Assembly: GCA_963524305.1 (NCBI GenBank) | Contig: CAURGH010000019.1 | Span: forward strand, 1-34,572 | Direction of reading: 5' to 3' | Length of the DNA: 34,572 nucleotides | Origin: JABCPH02 sp963524305 | Lineage (GTDB): Bacteria > Fusobacteriota > Fusobacteriia > Fusobacteriales > Leptotrichiaceae | Shown: positions 16,958-25,339 of the stretch, in pieces | Numbering within the stretch: position 1 is the stretch's first letter | Layout of the letters: the number at the start of each line of letters is the position of its first letter | Notes under the pieces: generated by a model | The model's input: the letters and a program-made list of their open reading frames with translations, nothing else | What the model was told of the DNA's origin: nothing | Databases searched by the model: none | Position numbers and translations under genes: made by a program

Positions 16958-17770
16958 ATGTTTAAAGCTGTTGTAAGTGATTTAGATGGAACACTTTTAA
17001 ATGCGAAACATAAAGTAAGTGATTTTACTAGAGAAACAGTAAAATCATTATTAAAAAAAGGAATAAAGTTTTATATTGCAACTGGAAGAAATTATTTGGG
17101 AGCAAAAGAGGCGATGGATGAACTTGGTGTAAAAGTTCCATTAATAACTTCGCATGGATCTGTTGTTTATGATGAAAATGGGAATATGATTTTTTCACAT
17201 CAACTTAAAAGAGAATATTTGGATAAAGTTTTGGATATAGATTACAAGTCATTTGGAAAAGATATAATTATAACTGGATATTCTGGACCAAATTGGTTTG
17301 TTACTGAAGATTTGAGAGAATATTTTTATAATAAAAAGCCAGATAGAACTCGATACCCACAACAAATTACTTCTGAAGAATTTAAAAAAAATGATTTTAC
17401 AAAGATATTTTTTCTTGGAGAAGATCACGATGAATTATTAAAACTTGAGAATGAGATAAAAAGGGTAGTTGGAGAGGAAAATATAAGTCTTTTATTTGCG
17501 AATGAGGGAAGTTTGGAAGTTTTTCCTGTAGATTGTAACAAGGCAAAAGCAGCTGAAATTGTGTTAAAAAGAGATGGATTGAATTTAGAGGATGCAGTTT
17601 CTTTTGGAGATGGATTGAATGATTATGAATTGATAACAGAGACTGGACTTGGATTTGCAATGGGAAATTCAATTTATTTGTTGCTTGAGAAATTGACAGA
17701 TACGGAAGTTATTGAAAGTAATGCTGAAGATGGAATGGCAAAAAAATTAAGAGAATTGTTTGATTTATAA
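16958..17770 (+). CDS. Cof-type HAD-superfamily phosphatase, first of a tandem pair
   Basis: 270 residues. Motif I is DLDGTLL with nucleophile Asp8 and acid Asp10; motif II is the Thr in IATGRNY; motif III is the Lys in CNKAKAAEIVL; motif IV is GDGLND. The large type C2B cap (about 85-190) is that of Cof/YidA-like enzymes, which dephosphorylate sugar phosphates, pyridoxal phosphate or flavin nucleotides. The substrate is not predictable. It is followed after 34 bases by a paralogue of near-identical architecture. Confidence 0.9.
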   Translation: MFKAVVSDLDGTLLNAKHKVSDFTRETVKSLLKKGIKFYIATGRNYLGAKEAMDELGVKVPLITSHGSVVYDENGNMIFSHQLKREYLDKVLDIDYKSFGKDIIITGYSGPNWFVTEDLREYFYNKKPDRTRYPQQITSEEFKKNDFTKIFFLGEDHDELLKLENEIKRVVGEENISLLFANEGSLEVFPVDCNKAKAAEIVLKRDGLNLEDAVSFGDGLNDYELITETGLGFAMGNSIYLLLEKLTDTEVIESNAEDGMAKKLRELFDL

Positions 17771-17804
17771 AAAATGAAAATATAGAAAAAAGAAAGGGAA
17801 ACTC

Positions 17805-18611
17805 ATGTATAAAGCTGTTATTAGTGATTTAGACGGAACTTTGTTAAGTAGGGGTCATCATGTCACGAAATTTACTAAAGATGTAATAAAAGAAATAATA
17901 GATAAAGGAATAAATTTTTATATTGCTTCAGGTAGAAGTTATGATCAAATTGGATATGTAACAGAACAATTAGAAGTAAAAATTCCGATTATAGCGGCAA
18001 ATGGTGCAAGAATTTTTGATGCAGAAGGAAAGATGATTTATGAAAAAGGATTATCGAAAGAAACAGCAGAAGCAATATTGGGCTTAGATTATGAAAATAT
18101 TGCAAAAGATTCACATTTAAACATATTTTCAGGAAATGACTGGATTATTACAAAAGGAACAGCTCAAAAAGTATATGATAGAATTCCGAGAGATGTAAAA
18201 GTTGTTTTTAAAGAGGTTCCTAAAGATGAATTAAAAAATTTGGATATATTGAAAATATTTTATATTGGAGAACATGATCAGTTAATAAAATTGGAAAAGG
18301 CTATTTTAAAAGTGACAGATGCTGTAAATGTAATATTTGTTAATGATTATTGTATGGAAATTATGGCAAAAGGAGCCAATAAAGGAGCTGCAGCAAAATT
18401 CCTATTAGAAAAAGAAGGAATAGATTTAAAAGATGCAGTAGCTTTTGGTGATGGAGAAAATGACTTTGAAATGCTTACAATGGTCGGAAAAGGATTTGCA
18501 ATGGGGAATTCTATTGACAGACTTCGAAGATTATTACCAAAAGATTTTGAATTTGTTGGGATGAATACTGAAGATGGAGAAGCTGTGAAGTTAAAAGAAT
18601 TGTTTCTATAA
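17805..18611 (+). CDS. Cof-type HAD-superfamily phosphatase, second of a tandem pair
   Basis: 268 residues. DLDGTLL again has Asp8 and Asp10; motif II is the Ser in IASGRSY; the motif III Lys is in NKGAAAKFLL; motif IV is GDGENDFEML. The cap sequence differs considerably from the first copy, suggesting a diverged substrate after tandem duplication. GAAAGGGAAA precedes the ATG. The pair ends at the strong terminator at 18678-18720. Confidence 0.9.
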   Translation: MYKAVISDLDGTLLSRGHHVTKFTKDVIKEIIDKGINFYIASGRSYDQIGYVTEQLEVKIPIIAANGARIFDAEGKMIYEKGLSKETAEAILGLDYENIAKDSHLNIFSGNDWIITKGTAQKVYDRIPRDVKVVFKEVPKDELKNLDILKIFYIGEHDQLIKLEKAILKVTDAVNVIFVNDYCMEIMAKGANKGAAAKFLLEKEGIDLKDAVAFGDGENDFEMLTMVGKGFAMGNSIDRLRRLLPKDFEFVGMNTEDGEAVKLKELFL

Positions 18612-18677
18612 AATATTAAGCGAGATTTAATTTTTTAGTAATATATTTAGTATAAGTTTGATTAATATTTAAGTATT

Positions 18678-18720
18678 AGAGAGTGTTAGTTTTTTAAAAA
18701 ATTACGAACACTCTCTTTTT
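18678..18720 (+). terminator. Intrinsic terminator of the HAD pair
   Basis: A perfect 10-bp stem AGAGAGTGTT / AACACTCTCT (18678-18687 with 18707-18716), with a self-complementary A/T loop, followed by T5. Confidence 0.85.
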
Positions 18721-18750
18721 ATAGATTAAATTTATATATTTTTAGAAAAA

Positions 18751-19197
18751 TTAATAATGATAGATTATAAACTCTCGAAGTTCATTTTCACGCATTGTAT
18801 TTGAAGTTCTTCTAAAATGGATTTTTCCAAAAGATTCATCAATTATCTTAAACTCTGAAAGAAAATAAATGTGTAATTCAAATTTTGTTTGTGTACTGCA
18901 AATCCAAATTGTTCCTTTCGATAAATCTGTAAAAGCATATCCGATATTCCTATTTCTTCTCCATTTAAAAATTTGATTTTTAGGAACTGGAATTTTCGAC
19001 ATTCTTTTATTCAGTTCTTTTTGAATTGTTTTTTCACAAATATCTGAACTAAAAGTAATAAAAAAAGAAAATATAAACCAAATTCCAGTGACAAATATTC
19101 CAAGTTTTAAAAAAATTGGTATACAAACACAAGCTAAAAAAATTAGGAATCCAGCTGTATAAGCTAAATTTATATATTTATAATTTTTTATAATCAT
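18751..19197 (-). CDS. Small membrane protein, partner of the J-domain protein
   Basis: 148 residues, not recognised. Two hydrophobic segments near residues 9-27 and 30-50 are followed by a basic soluble part (KWRRNRNIGYAF, then an alternating beta-like stretch GTIWICSTQTKFELHIYFL) that might form a small beta domain. Its ATG overlaps the stop of the J-domain gene by four bases (ATGA), so the two are translated together and probably act together at the membrane. Confidence 0.75.
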   Translation of the reverse strand: MIIKNYKYINLAYTAGFLIFLACVCIPIFLKLGIFVTGIWFIFSFFITFSSDICEKTIQKELNKRMSKIPVPKNQIFKWRRNRNIGYAFTDLSKGTIWICSTQTKFELHIYFLSEFKIIDESFGKIHFRRTSNTMRENELREFIIYHY

Positions 19198-19973
19198 TGT
19201 CTTCTTCTCCTTTGCATTAAATAATATTCAAGTTGTGCCTTCAAGAAATCTTCCATTGCTTTTAGTTCTTGAGCTTGAGCAGTAGTATCTTTATCAAGAT
19301 TCTTATCAGGGTGAACAACTTTCATTTTCTTTAAGAATGCTTTATGTATAATCCTTTCAGTAATTTCTCCATTTTTATCAATTTCCAGAACATCGAGATA
19401 TTTTTCAAATTTTTGAATAATTCCACCATCATTTGTATTTTGATAATTGAATCGTGAATTATTGTTGTTTTGTCTTTCATATTGCTGTCGAGAGTGTTGC
19501 TGCTGTTGTTTTGAATATTCTTGATCTTGCCATTTTTTGTATTGTTCATCCCAAAAACGTTGTTTTTCGTTTTGTTTTCGTTGATATTCTTGTTGTTGCT
19601 GTCGTTGGTATTCTTCTTGAGCTCTTCGTCTTCTTTCGTTTTCTTGGCTTATTGAATTTTCATACCATTGCTCATATTTTTTATAAATTTTTTTATTTTC
19701 TCCTCTTTCATTCAAAACAATCTCCACAATAAAATTTAAAATTACTTGAAAAAGTTTAATAATCCCCAAAATTAAACAAGCAACAAAAGTAAAAAGCACG
19801 ATTCCAATAAATCCGTTCCAATTTTTTCCAATAACAAGAGCAAGTAGAGCAAAAAAAGTTAAAATTGGCAGAATTACATAAAATCCAACTCCCATTAAAA
19901 ATATCCAAATAGAAAGAACAAGTTCAATAATTTCGTTTAATATAAATTGCATTATTTTTATTAAAGATTTCAC
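19194..19973 (-). CDS. Membrane-anchored J-domain (DnaJ-like) protein
   Basis: 259 residues. The first 95 or so hold about three hydrophobic membrane segments. A charged, glutamine- and arginine-rich low-complexity region follows (about 105-180, repeated QQQ/YQRQQ units). The C-terminus is a J domain (about 195-255) with the Hsp70-stimulating HPD at His221-Asp223 in VVHPDKN. It should recruit DnaK to the membrane. Zinc-finger and substrate domains of full DnaJ are absent. The start is GTG with AAAGGAGGT at 19979-19987, six bases away. Transcribed from the promoter at 20108-20136. Confidence 0.85.
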   Translation of the reverse strand: MKSLIKIMQFILNEIIELVLSIWIFLMGVGFYVILPILTFFALLALVIGKNWNGFIGIVLFTFVACLILGIIKLFQVILNFIVEIVLNERGENKKIYKKYEQWYENSISQENERRRRAQEEYQRQQQQEYQRKQNEKQRFWDEQYKKWQDQEYSKQQQQHSRQQYERQNNNNSRFNYQNTNDGGIIQKFEKYLDVLEIDKNGEITERIIHKAFLKKMKVVHPDKNLDKDTTAQAQELKAMEDFLKAQLEYYLMQRRRRQ

Positions 19974-20107
19974 TAGTGACCTCCTTTTAAATTTTTATAT
20001 TTTAAAAAATTGTCATTACTTATTATGATTTTATGTACAAAATTATTATAGCTAATCTCCAAATAATAAGATTAATCACAAAATAAAAAATATATTGAAT
20101 TAATATT

Positions 20108-20136
20108 ATTTTACTTAATTAATTAATGGATGTCAA
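20108..20136 (-). promoter_or_regulatory. Promoter of the J-domain gene pair
   Basis: Minus-strand TTGACA (20131-20136), 17 bases, TAAAAT (20108-20113), beginning 25 bases past the end of the opu operon. It predicts a leader of about 125 bases. Confidence 0.65.
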
Positions 20137-20161
20137 CTTTTTGTATTTTCACATTTTATAT

Positions 20162-21679
20162 TTATTTTTTAATAATCCCAGCATTTTTCAAATATTCTCT
20201 AGCAACGTTTTCTGCTTTTTCACCTTTCACAGAAACACGGTAATTCATTGTTGACATTTCTTCATCTGAAATTTTGCCACTTATTTTTTCTAAAATATTT
20301 CTCAATTTAGGATATTTTTTCAAAGTTTCTTCCCGCATTATTGGAGAACCTTGATACGGTGGGAATAAATGCTTATCATCCTTTAAAATGACCATATTAT
20401 ATTGAGCAAGTTCAGGATCAGTGGAATATGCATCAACCAAGTTAATATCGCCACTTTGAACGGCAACATAACGAAGTTTTGGCTCGAACTCTTTAATATT
20501 TGGAATTTCAAACTGATACAATTTTTTAAGTCCGAGATATCCATCTTCACGGTCATTAAATTCTCTTGTAAAACCAGCTTTTATTTTATCTTTCACTCTT
20601 GCCAAATCAGAAATCGTCTTCAAATTATTTTCATCAGCAAATTTTTTGCTAATAGCGATTGCATAAGTATTATTATATTTCATAGGTTTTAACATAACCA
20701 TTTTAAATTTAGTTTCCATTCCTTTTTGCGCTTGATTAAAAACATCTTCGGCATTGTTATTTACAGGAGTTTCATTCAAAAAAGTGAAAACGGCAGTTCC
20801 TGAAAATTCAGGATAAATATCAATATCTCCATTTTTCAAAGCATTGAATACGAATGAAGTTTTTCCAAGTCCAGGTTTTAACTCAACATCGAGTTTACTG
20901 TTTTCTTCAATCAAAATTTTATACATATTTATTAATATTTCTGGCTCTGAACCAAGTTTTCCAGAAATTATCAATTTATCTTTTTTTGTATTATTAAAAC
21001 TGCTAATTGATCCCAAAAAACATGCAAATATGATTAAAATTAGGAAAATTAATATTTTTTTGATACTCAATTTTTCCAATTGCTTAAAGATGAAATCAAA
21101 TAAAATTGCAAGTAAAGCAGCAGGAATCGCTCCTAACAAAATCAAATAGTTATTATTTCTATCAAGACCAAGTAAAATCAGCTTTCCAAGTCCTCCAGCT
21201 CCAACAAGTGAAGCCAATGTGGCAGTTCCAATAATCAAAACTGCAGCCGTTCTAACTCCTGTCATTATTACAGGCATAGCCAGTGGAAGCTGAACTTTTG
21301 TAAGTTGTTGAAATTTATTCATTCCTAAAGCTCTTGAAGTTATCATGTACATTGGATCCACGCCAGTAATACCAGTGTAAGTGTTATGTAAAATTGGAAG
21401 CAGTGCATAAAGTATTAAAGCGATTATTGCAGGTTTTCTCCCAATTCCAACGATAGGGATTAAAAGTGCTAAAATTGCTAAAGACGGTATAGTTTGAATA
21501 ACGCCATTAATCGCAATAACGATATTTGCTAATTTTTTGTGGTAGCTCAAATAAATTCCTAGTGGGATGGCGATAATAAGAGCGATTATTAATGCGATAA
21601 AAGAAATTTGAATATGTTCCACAATTCCACTAAAAAGTTCATCTTTTTTTTCTAAAAAAGTCAAAATTAATTTATTCAT
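20162..21679 (-). CDS. Osmoprotectant ABC transporter permease fused to its substrate-binding domain (OpuCB-OpuCC type)
   Basis: 505 residues. Residues 1-210 are the permease with about five or six membrane helices and the ATPase-contact EAA-type loop near YMITSRALGMNKFQQL. After another membrane segment (about 213-230) comes an OpuAC-type receptor with DIYPEFSGTA, AVQSGDINLVDAYSTD and LFPPYQGSPIMRE. The fused form keeps the receptor tethered at the membrane. Family substrates are glycine betaine, choline or carnitine. A GTG at 21688 is in frame, but GAAGGTGA at 21686-21693 is the ribosome site for the ATG at 21677-21679, which overlaps the ATPase stop by eight bases. Confidence 0.9.
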   Translation of the reverse strand: MNKLILTFLEKKDELFSGIVEHIQISFIALIIALIIAIPLGIYLSYHKKLANIVIAINGVIQTIPSLAILALLIPIVGIGRKPAIIALILYALLPILHNTYTGITGVDPMYMITSRALGMNKFQQLTKVQLPLAMPVIMTGVRTAAVLIIGTATLASLVGAGGLGKLILLGLDRNNNYLILLGAIPAALLAILFDFIFKQLEKLSIKKILIFLILIIFACFLGSISSFNNTKKDKLIISGKLGSEPEILINMYKILIEENSKLDVELKPGLGKTSFVFNALKNGDIDIYPEFSGTAVFTFLNETPVNNNAEDVFNQAQKGMETKFKMVMLKPMKYNNTYAIAISKKFADENNLKTISDLARVKDKIKAGFTREFNDREDGYLGLKKLYQFEIPNIKEFEPKLRYVAVQSGDINLVDAYSTDPELAQYNMVILKDDKHLFPPYQGSPIMREETLKKYPKLRNILEKISGKISDEEMSTMNYRVSVKGEKAENVAREYLKNAGIIKK

Positions 21680-22418
21680 AAAGTTCACCTTCTTTCTTTT
21701 TAAAAGCTATAAATTTTTTCACAAAATCATTTTTAGGATTTGATATTATTTCATGTTTCGTTCCAGACTGAATTAATTCGCCATCTTGAATAATGCAAAT
21801 TTTATCTCCCAATAAAAATGCTTCTTCAATATCGTGAGTTACAAAAACAATTGTTTTGTGAATTTGTTTCTGAAGTTTTTTTACATCTTCTTGTAAATTT
21901 GCACGAGTGATGGGATCTAATGCGCTAAATGGCTCATCCATCAAAATAATTTTTGGATCAGCGGCTAGAGCTCTTGCAATTCCAACTCTTTGTGCTTCTC
22001 CACCAGATAATTCCGAAGGATTTCTTTTTCGATATTTTTCAGGCTCAAGTCCAACCATATTTAGTAACTCATTAATTCTCGCATCAATTTTTTCTTTCTT
22101 CCATTTTTTCAATTCAGGCACAATCGCAATATTTTCTTCAACCGTCATATGTGGAAAAAGTGCCACTTGCTGCAAAGCATATCCAATATCCCAACGCATT
22201 TTGTGAATATTGTAATCCTTCACATTTTTCCCATTAATTTTCACTTCTCCAGTCGTATTATCCTCCAACCGATTAATCATTTTCAAAAGCGTAGTTTTCC
22301 CGCTCCCAGACGGTCCAATAAAAACCGTAATTTCAGACTCATTTATAGTCAAGTTTATATTTTTTAATCCAACATTTCCACTTGGATAAGTCATTCCAAC
22401 ATTGATAAATTCTATCAT
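21672..22418 (-). CDS. opuCA: Osmoprotectant ABC transporter ATPase (OpuCA type)
   Basis: 248 residues. Walker A is GPSGSGKTT, the Q-loop is in YALQQVALFP, the signature is LSGGEAQRVGIARAL, Walker B is IILMDEPFSALD, and the switch His lies in FVTHDIEEA. OpuCA and OpuAA of Bacillus carry C-terminal CBS domains that sense ionic strength. This protein ends soon after the ATPase core, so it lacks them. TTGGAGGT precedes the ATG. It lies between the marR gene (66 bases upstream) and the fused permease-receptor. Confidence 0.9.
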   Translation of the reverse strand: MIEFINVGMTYPSGNVGLKNINLTINESEITVFIGPSGSGKTTLLKMINRLEDNTTGEVKINGKNVKDYNIHKMRWDIGYALQQVALFPHMTVEENIAIVPELKKWKKEKIDARINELLNMVGLEPEKYRKRNPSELSGGEAQRVGIARALAADPKIILMDEPFSALDPITRANLQEDVKKLQKQIHKTIVFVTHDIEEAFLLGDKICIIQDGELIQSGTKHEIISNPKNDFVKKFIAFKKKEGELYE

Positions 22419-22484
22419 TTATTTACCTCCAATCAGACACCAAATAATTTTTTATAAATTTCAAATTTTGTTCAGTATTTTAAA

Positions 22485-22934
22485 TTATTTTTTATTAAAT
22501 TCCTGTTCAACTCTCTCAAAATTATACAAAACTTTTTCTAAAGTCGCCTCAAAAGCTAATCTCTCCTCATCTGAAATTCCTTCAAAAGAGATTTCGGTCA
22601 TTTTATCAGAAATTTCATCATATTCACTTTTCAAGGATTTTGCATAATCCGTCAAAAAAATTAAACTTTTTCGTTTATCAGTCGGACAAAATTTTCGTAT
22701 CAATAAATTTTTTTCTTCCATCCGCTCAAGCATCGTTGTAAGCGAACTCATAGCAAGACCAGATTTTTTTGACAATTCTCTGTTACTAATCCTATCATTT
22801 TCCCAAAGCACATGCAAAATTCGACCTTGTTCTCCATTAAACGCCGTTATATTTTTTTGTGCCAAAAATTTATTCAAAAGTCTAGTATTTACTTGTTTTA
22901 TTCTACTTATATAAAATCCAGAATTTGATTTCAT
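22485..22934 (-). CDS. MarR-family transcriptional regulator of the opu operon
   Basis: 149 residues. The winged helix lies at about 35-105, with SNRELSKKSGLAMSSLTTMLERMEEKNLLIRK carrying the recognition helix and the wing residues CPTDKRKSL. Long helices at both ends serve dimerisation. AAAGGAGG precedes the ATG. It is the first gene of the operon it probably controls; three palindromic sites cover its own promoter. MarR-like OpcR/GbsR repressors play the same role for opu genes in Bacillus. The ligand is unknown. Confidence 0.9.
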   Translation of the reverse strand: MKSNSGFYISRIKQVNTRLLNKFLAQKNITAFNGEQGRILHVLWENDRISNRELSKKSGLAMSSLTTMLERMEEKNLLIRKFCPTDKRKSLIFLTDYAKSLKSEYDEISDKMTEISFEGISDEERLAFEATLEKVLYNFERVEQEFNKK

Positions 22935-22957
22935 AGATTTCCTCCTTTACAAAATTA

Positions 22958-22971
22958 TTACTATATGATAA
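22958..22971 (-). promoter_or_regulatory. MarR operator site 1 (over the transcription start)
   Basis: TTAC-TATATG-ATAA, a version of TTAC-N6-GTAA with one changed half-site base, lies between the ribosome site and the -10 of the marR-opu promoter. Confidence 0.6.
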
Positions 22972-22975
22972 TATA

Positions 22976-23004
22976 TTTATATAAAAATATTACTATATCG
23001 TAAA
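22976..23004 (-). promoter_or_regulatory. marR-opu promoter
   Basis: Minus-strand TTTACG (22999-23004), 17 bases, TATAAA (22976-22981). The -35 is inside operator site 2, and the predicted start near 22969 is inside site 1. Confidence 0.6.
22990..23003 (-). promoter_or_regulatory. MarR operator site 2 (over the -35)
   Basis: TTAC-TATATC-GTAA, a perfect TTAC/GTAA dyad 32 bases from site 1, about three helical turns. Confidence 0.65.
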
Positions 23005-23006
23005 TT

Positions 23007-23028
23007 CATATTACCATATAGTAATATG
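23007..23028 (-). promoter_or_regulatory. MarR operator site 3 (upstream of the -35)
   Basis: CATATTACCATATAGTAATA followed by TG, a 22-bp palindrome with only the central bases mismatched. Its TTAC starts 21 bases from that of site 2, two helical turns. Confidence 0.7.
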
Positions 23029-23098
23029 AAAGTCAAACATTAATTGAAAAATTTATAAAATTATAAAATAAAAAATAAAAAATAACGATTAATAAAAA

Positions 23099-23127
23099 AT
23101 GAAATTTCTCAAGAAATGTGGTAAAAT
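23099..23127 (+). promoter_or_regulatory. mnmA promoter (extended -10)
   Basis: TGG-TAAAAT (23122-23127) with a poor -35 (ATGAAA). The leader is about 30 bases. It is divergent from marR and begins about 70 bases from the nearest operator. Confidence 0.45.
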
Positions 23128-23163
23128 AGACTAAAAATTTTATATGTTCTTGGAAAGGTAAAA

Positions 23164-24225
23164 ATGAAAAATAAAAAAGTAGTAGTTGGAATGAGTGGAG
23201 GAATAGATAGTTCGGTAGCAGCGTTATTGTTGCAGCAACAAGGATATGAAGTGATAGGAGTTACATTGAAACATTTGCCAGATGAATTGTCAGAAAATCC
23301 TGGTAAAACATGTTGTTCACTAGATGATATAAATGATGCGAGATATACTTGCTATAATTTGGGAATTCCACATTATGTGATAAATGTTGTAGATGAATTC
23401 AAAAAAGAAGTAATGGAATATTTCGTAAAAATGTATAATGAAGGTAAAACGCCTTCACCTTGCGTGATTTGTGATGAGAAAGTGAAAATTAAAAAATTAG
23501 TGGAGTTTGCGGATAAAATGGGGATAAAATATATTTCAACTGGTCATTATTCAAAAAAAAGCATGAATGGACTTTTAATGTGGGATAAGGAAAATCGAAA
23601 AGACCAGTCATACATGCTTTATAGACTTGATAAAAATATTATTGAGAGATTTTTGTTCCCACTATCAGAATATGAGAAACCACAAGTTAGAGAAATCGCT
23701 CGGCAACACGGGATTCATACACACAATAAGCCAGATAGCCAAGGAATTTGTTTCGCACCAAACGGGTACATTCCGTATTTACAAAAGGTTCTTGGCGATG
23801 AGGTTAAAAAGGGGAATTTCATAGATAAAGATGGAAATGTAATAGGTCAGCACATAGGATATCAATTTTATACTATAGGTCAGCGACGTGGCTTGGGACT
23901 TAATTTAGGAAAACCTTTTTTCGTTTCAGAAATTCGACCAGAAACTAATGAAATTGTCGTTGGAGATTTTGAAGAATTGTTAATGGATGAGATTGAAGTG
24001 ATTAACTATAAATTGTATTACGAAATAGAAGAGTTGCTTGATAAGGAAATTATTGCAAGACCAAGATTTTCATCGAAAGGACTGAAGGGAAAATTGATTT
24101 TGAAAGATGATTCAGTTTTCTTCAAATTTAATGAAAAAACGCATGAAAATTCTGAAGGTCAGCATATTGTATTTTATTTAAATAATGAATTAATCGGTGG
24201 TGGAGAGATAAAAGCGAAAAAATAA
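23164..24225 (+). CDS. mnmA: tRNA-specific 2-thiouridylase MnmA
   Basis: Thiolates U34 in tRNAs for Lys, Glu and Gln using ATP and a persulfide relay. The PP-loop is GMSGGIDSS (9-17). PSPCVICDEKVK has Cys100 and Cys103, the latter at the usual catalytic position before the EKVK segment. The second catalytic cysteine is Cys196 in SQGICFAP. TGHY and KDQSYMLYRL also fit, and a C-terminal beta-barrel domain follows. 353 residues is typical. GGAAAGG precedes the ATG. Confidence 0.93.
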   Translation: MKNKKVVVGMSGGIDSSVAALLLQQQGYEVIGVTLKHLPDELSENPGKTCCSLDDINDARYTCYNLGIPHYVINVVDEFKKEVMEYFVKMYNEGKTPSPCVICDEKVKIKKLVEFADKMGIKYISTGHYSKKSMNGLLMWDKENRKDQSYMLYRLDKNIIERFLFPLSEYEKPQVREIARQHGIHTHNKPDSQGICFAPNGYIPYLQKVLGDEVKKGNFIDKDGNVIGQHIGYQFYTIGQRRGLGLNLGKPFFVSEIRPETNEIVVGDFEELLMDEIEVINYKLYYEIEELLDKEIIARPRFSSKGLKGKLILKDDSVFFKFNEKTHENSEGQHIVFYLNNELIGGGEIKAKK

Positions 24226-24280
24226 ATTAAGAAATGTAATATTTATAAAAAAAATAAATACTACCATTTATATAATAAAT

Positions 24281-24309
24281 TTTACTAATTTACTCTAAAG
24301 TGATAGAAT
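24281..24309 (+). promoter_or_regulatory. Promoter of the aminotransferase gene
   Basis: TTTACT (24281-24286), 17 bases, TAGAAT (24304-24309) with an extended TGA just before the -10. The leader is about 40 bases. Confidence 0.6.
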
Positions 24310-24357
24310 TAAATAGTAAAAGTAATAAACGTGATATAAATGTTGGAGGTAAATTTA

Positions 24358-25299
24358 ATGGCAGGTAAAACTGAATTTATGAAATATGCATATTTCAATA
24401 AAGAAATAGTAGAATTTGAGAAAGCGACAGTAAGTATCGCAACTCACAGTTTACAATATGGAACAACTTGTTTTGGTGGAGTTAGAGGATACTACAGAAA
24501 TGGTAAAGTTGCAATTTTTAGATTAAAAGACCACTATATAAGACTTATGACAGCTTCAAAAATGTTAGGTTATGAATTTTTCATGGAATGGGATGAATTT
24601 AAAGATATTGTAACTGAATTAGTTAAAAAGAACGATATTAAAGAAGATTTTTATATGAGACCTTTTATTTTCTGTAAAGAACCAAGATTATCACCTAAAA
24701 AAGCAGGACTTGATTTTGATTTAGCAATTTATATGTTACCACTTGCAGATTATGTAAGCACAAAAGGTGGATTAAGATTGATGAGTTCAACTTACAGAAA
24801 ATATAACGATTCATCTATCCCAACTAAAGCAAAAGCAGGGGGATCTTACATCAATTCATTCTTAGCTACAAGTGATGCTCAAAGAAATGGTTATGATGAT
24901 GCATTAATGTTTGATGATGCAGGAAATGTAGTAGAAGTTTCTGTTGCAAATATTGTATTAATTTACAGAGATCAAGTGATAATTCCTGATACAGGAAATG
25001 CAGCTCTTGAAGGAATTACAGTAAGATCAGCATTAGAATTATTAGAATATAACGGATACAAAATCAATCGTGGAAAAATTGACAGATCAATGGTATTTAC
25101 AGCAGATGAATTGTTAGTAACAGGTACAGCAATGAAAATTACTTATGCTGAATCATTGGATCAAAGACCAATTGGACAATTGGACTTCCATGCTGAACCA
25201 AAACCTGGCAAATTTTATGAATTGTTAAAATCTGAATATGAAAAAGTTATTAATGGAGATCACGAATTATCTAAAGAATGGTTATTTGTTGTTGAATAA
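24358..25299 (+). CDS. ilvE: Branched-chain amino-acid aminotransferase (class IV PLP enzyme)
   Basis: Transfers amino groups between glutamate and Leu, Ile or Val keto acids. 313 residues. SLQYGTTCFGGVRGYY is the N-terminal class IV signature. The PLP lysine is Lys159 in KAKAGGSYINS, and EVSVANIVLI with GITVRSALELL forms the cofactor-phosphate region. The EGSGENIF of most IlvE enzymes is altered here to EVSVANIV, so related class IV activities (D-amino-acid aminotransferase, aminodeoxychorismate lyase) are not fully excluded. The frame opens at an ATG at 24340, but TTGGAGGT at 24343-24350 marks 24358 as the start. It ends at a strong terminator. Confidence 0.85.
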   Translation: MAGKTEFMKYAYFNKEIVEFEKATVSIATHSLQYGTTCFGGVRGYYRNGKVAIFRLKDHYIRLMTASKMLGYEFFMEWDEFKDIVTELVKKNDIKEDFYMRPFIFCKEPRLSPKKAGLDFDLAIYMLPLADYVSTKGGLRLMSSTYRKYNDSSIPTKAKAGGSYINSFLATSDAQRNGYDDALMFDDAGNVVEVSVANIVLIYRDQVIIPDTGNAALEGITVRSALELLEYNGYKINRGKIDRSMVFTADELLVTGTAMKITYAESLDQRPIGQLDFHAEPKPGKFYELLKSEYEKVINGDHELSKEWLFVVE

Positions 25300-25306
25300 T
25301 TATTAT

Positions 25307-25337
25307 AAAAAGGTTCTGAAAAATTCAGAGCCTTTTT
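25307..25337 (+). terminator. Intrinsic terminator of the aminotransferase gene
   Basis: A 14-pair stem AAAAAGGTTCTGAA / TTCAGAGCCTTTTT (one wobble) closes an AAA loop and ends in T5. Confidence 0.9.
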
Positions 25338-25339
25338 AT

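Noticed and set aside
18678..18720. Similarity of GAGAGTGT in the HAD-pair terminator to the insertion-sequence ends
   Set aside because: Only the outer eight bases agree; the AATT-GTGTAAAC core is missing and the terminator function explains the palindrome.
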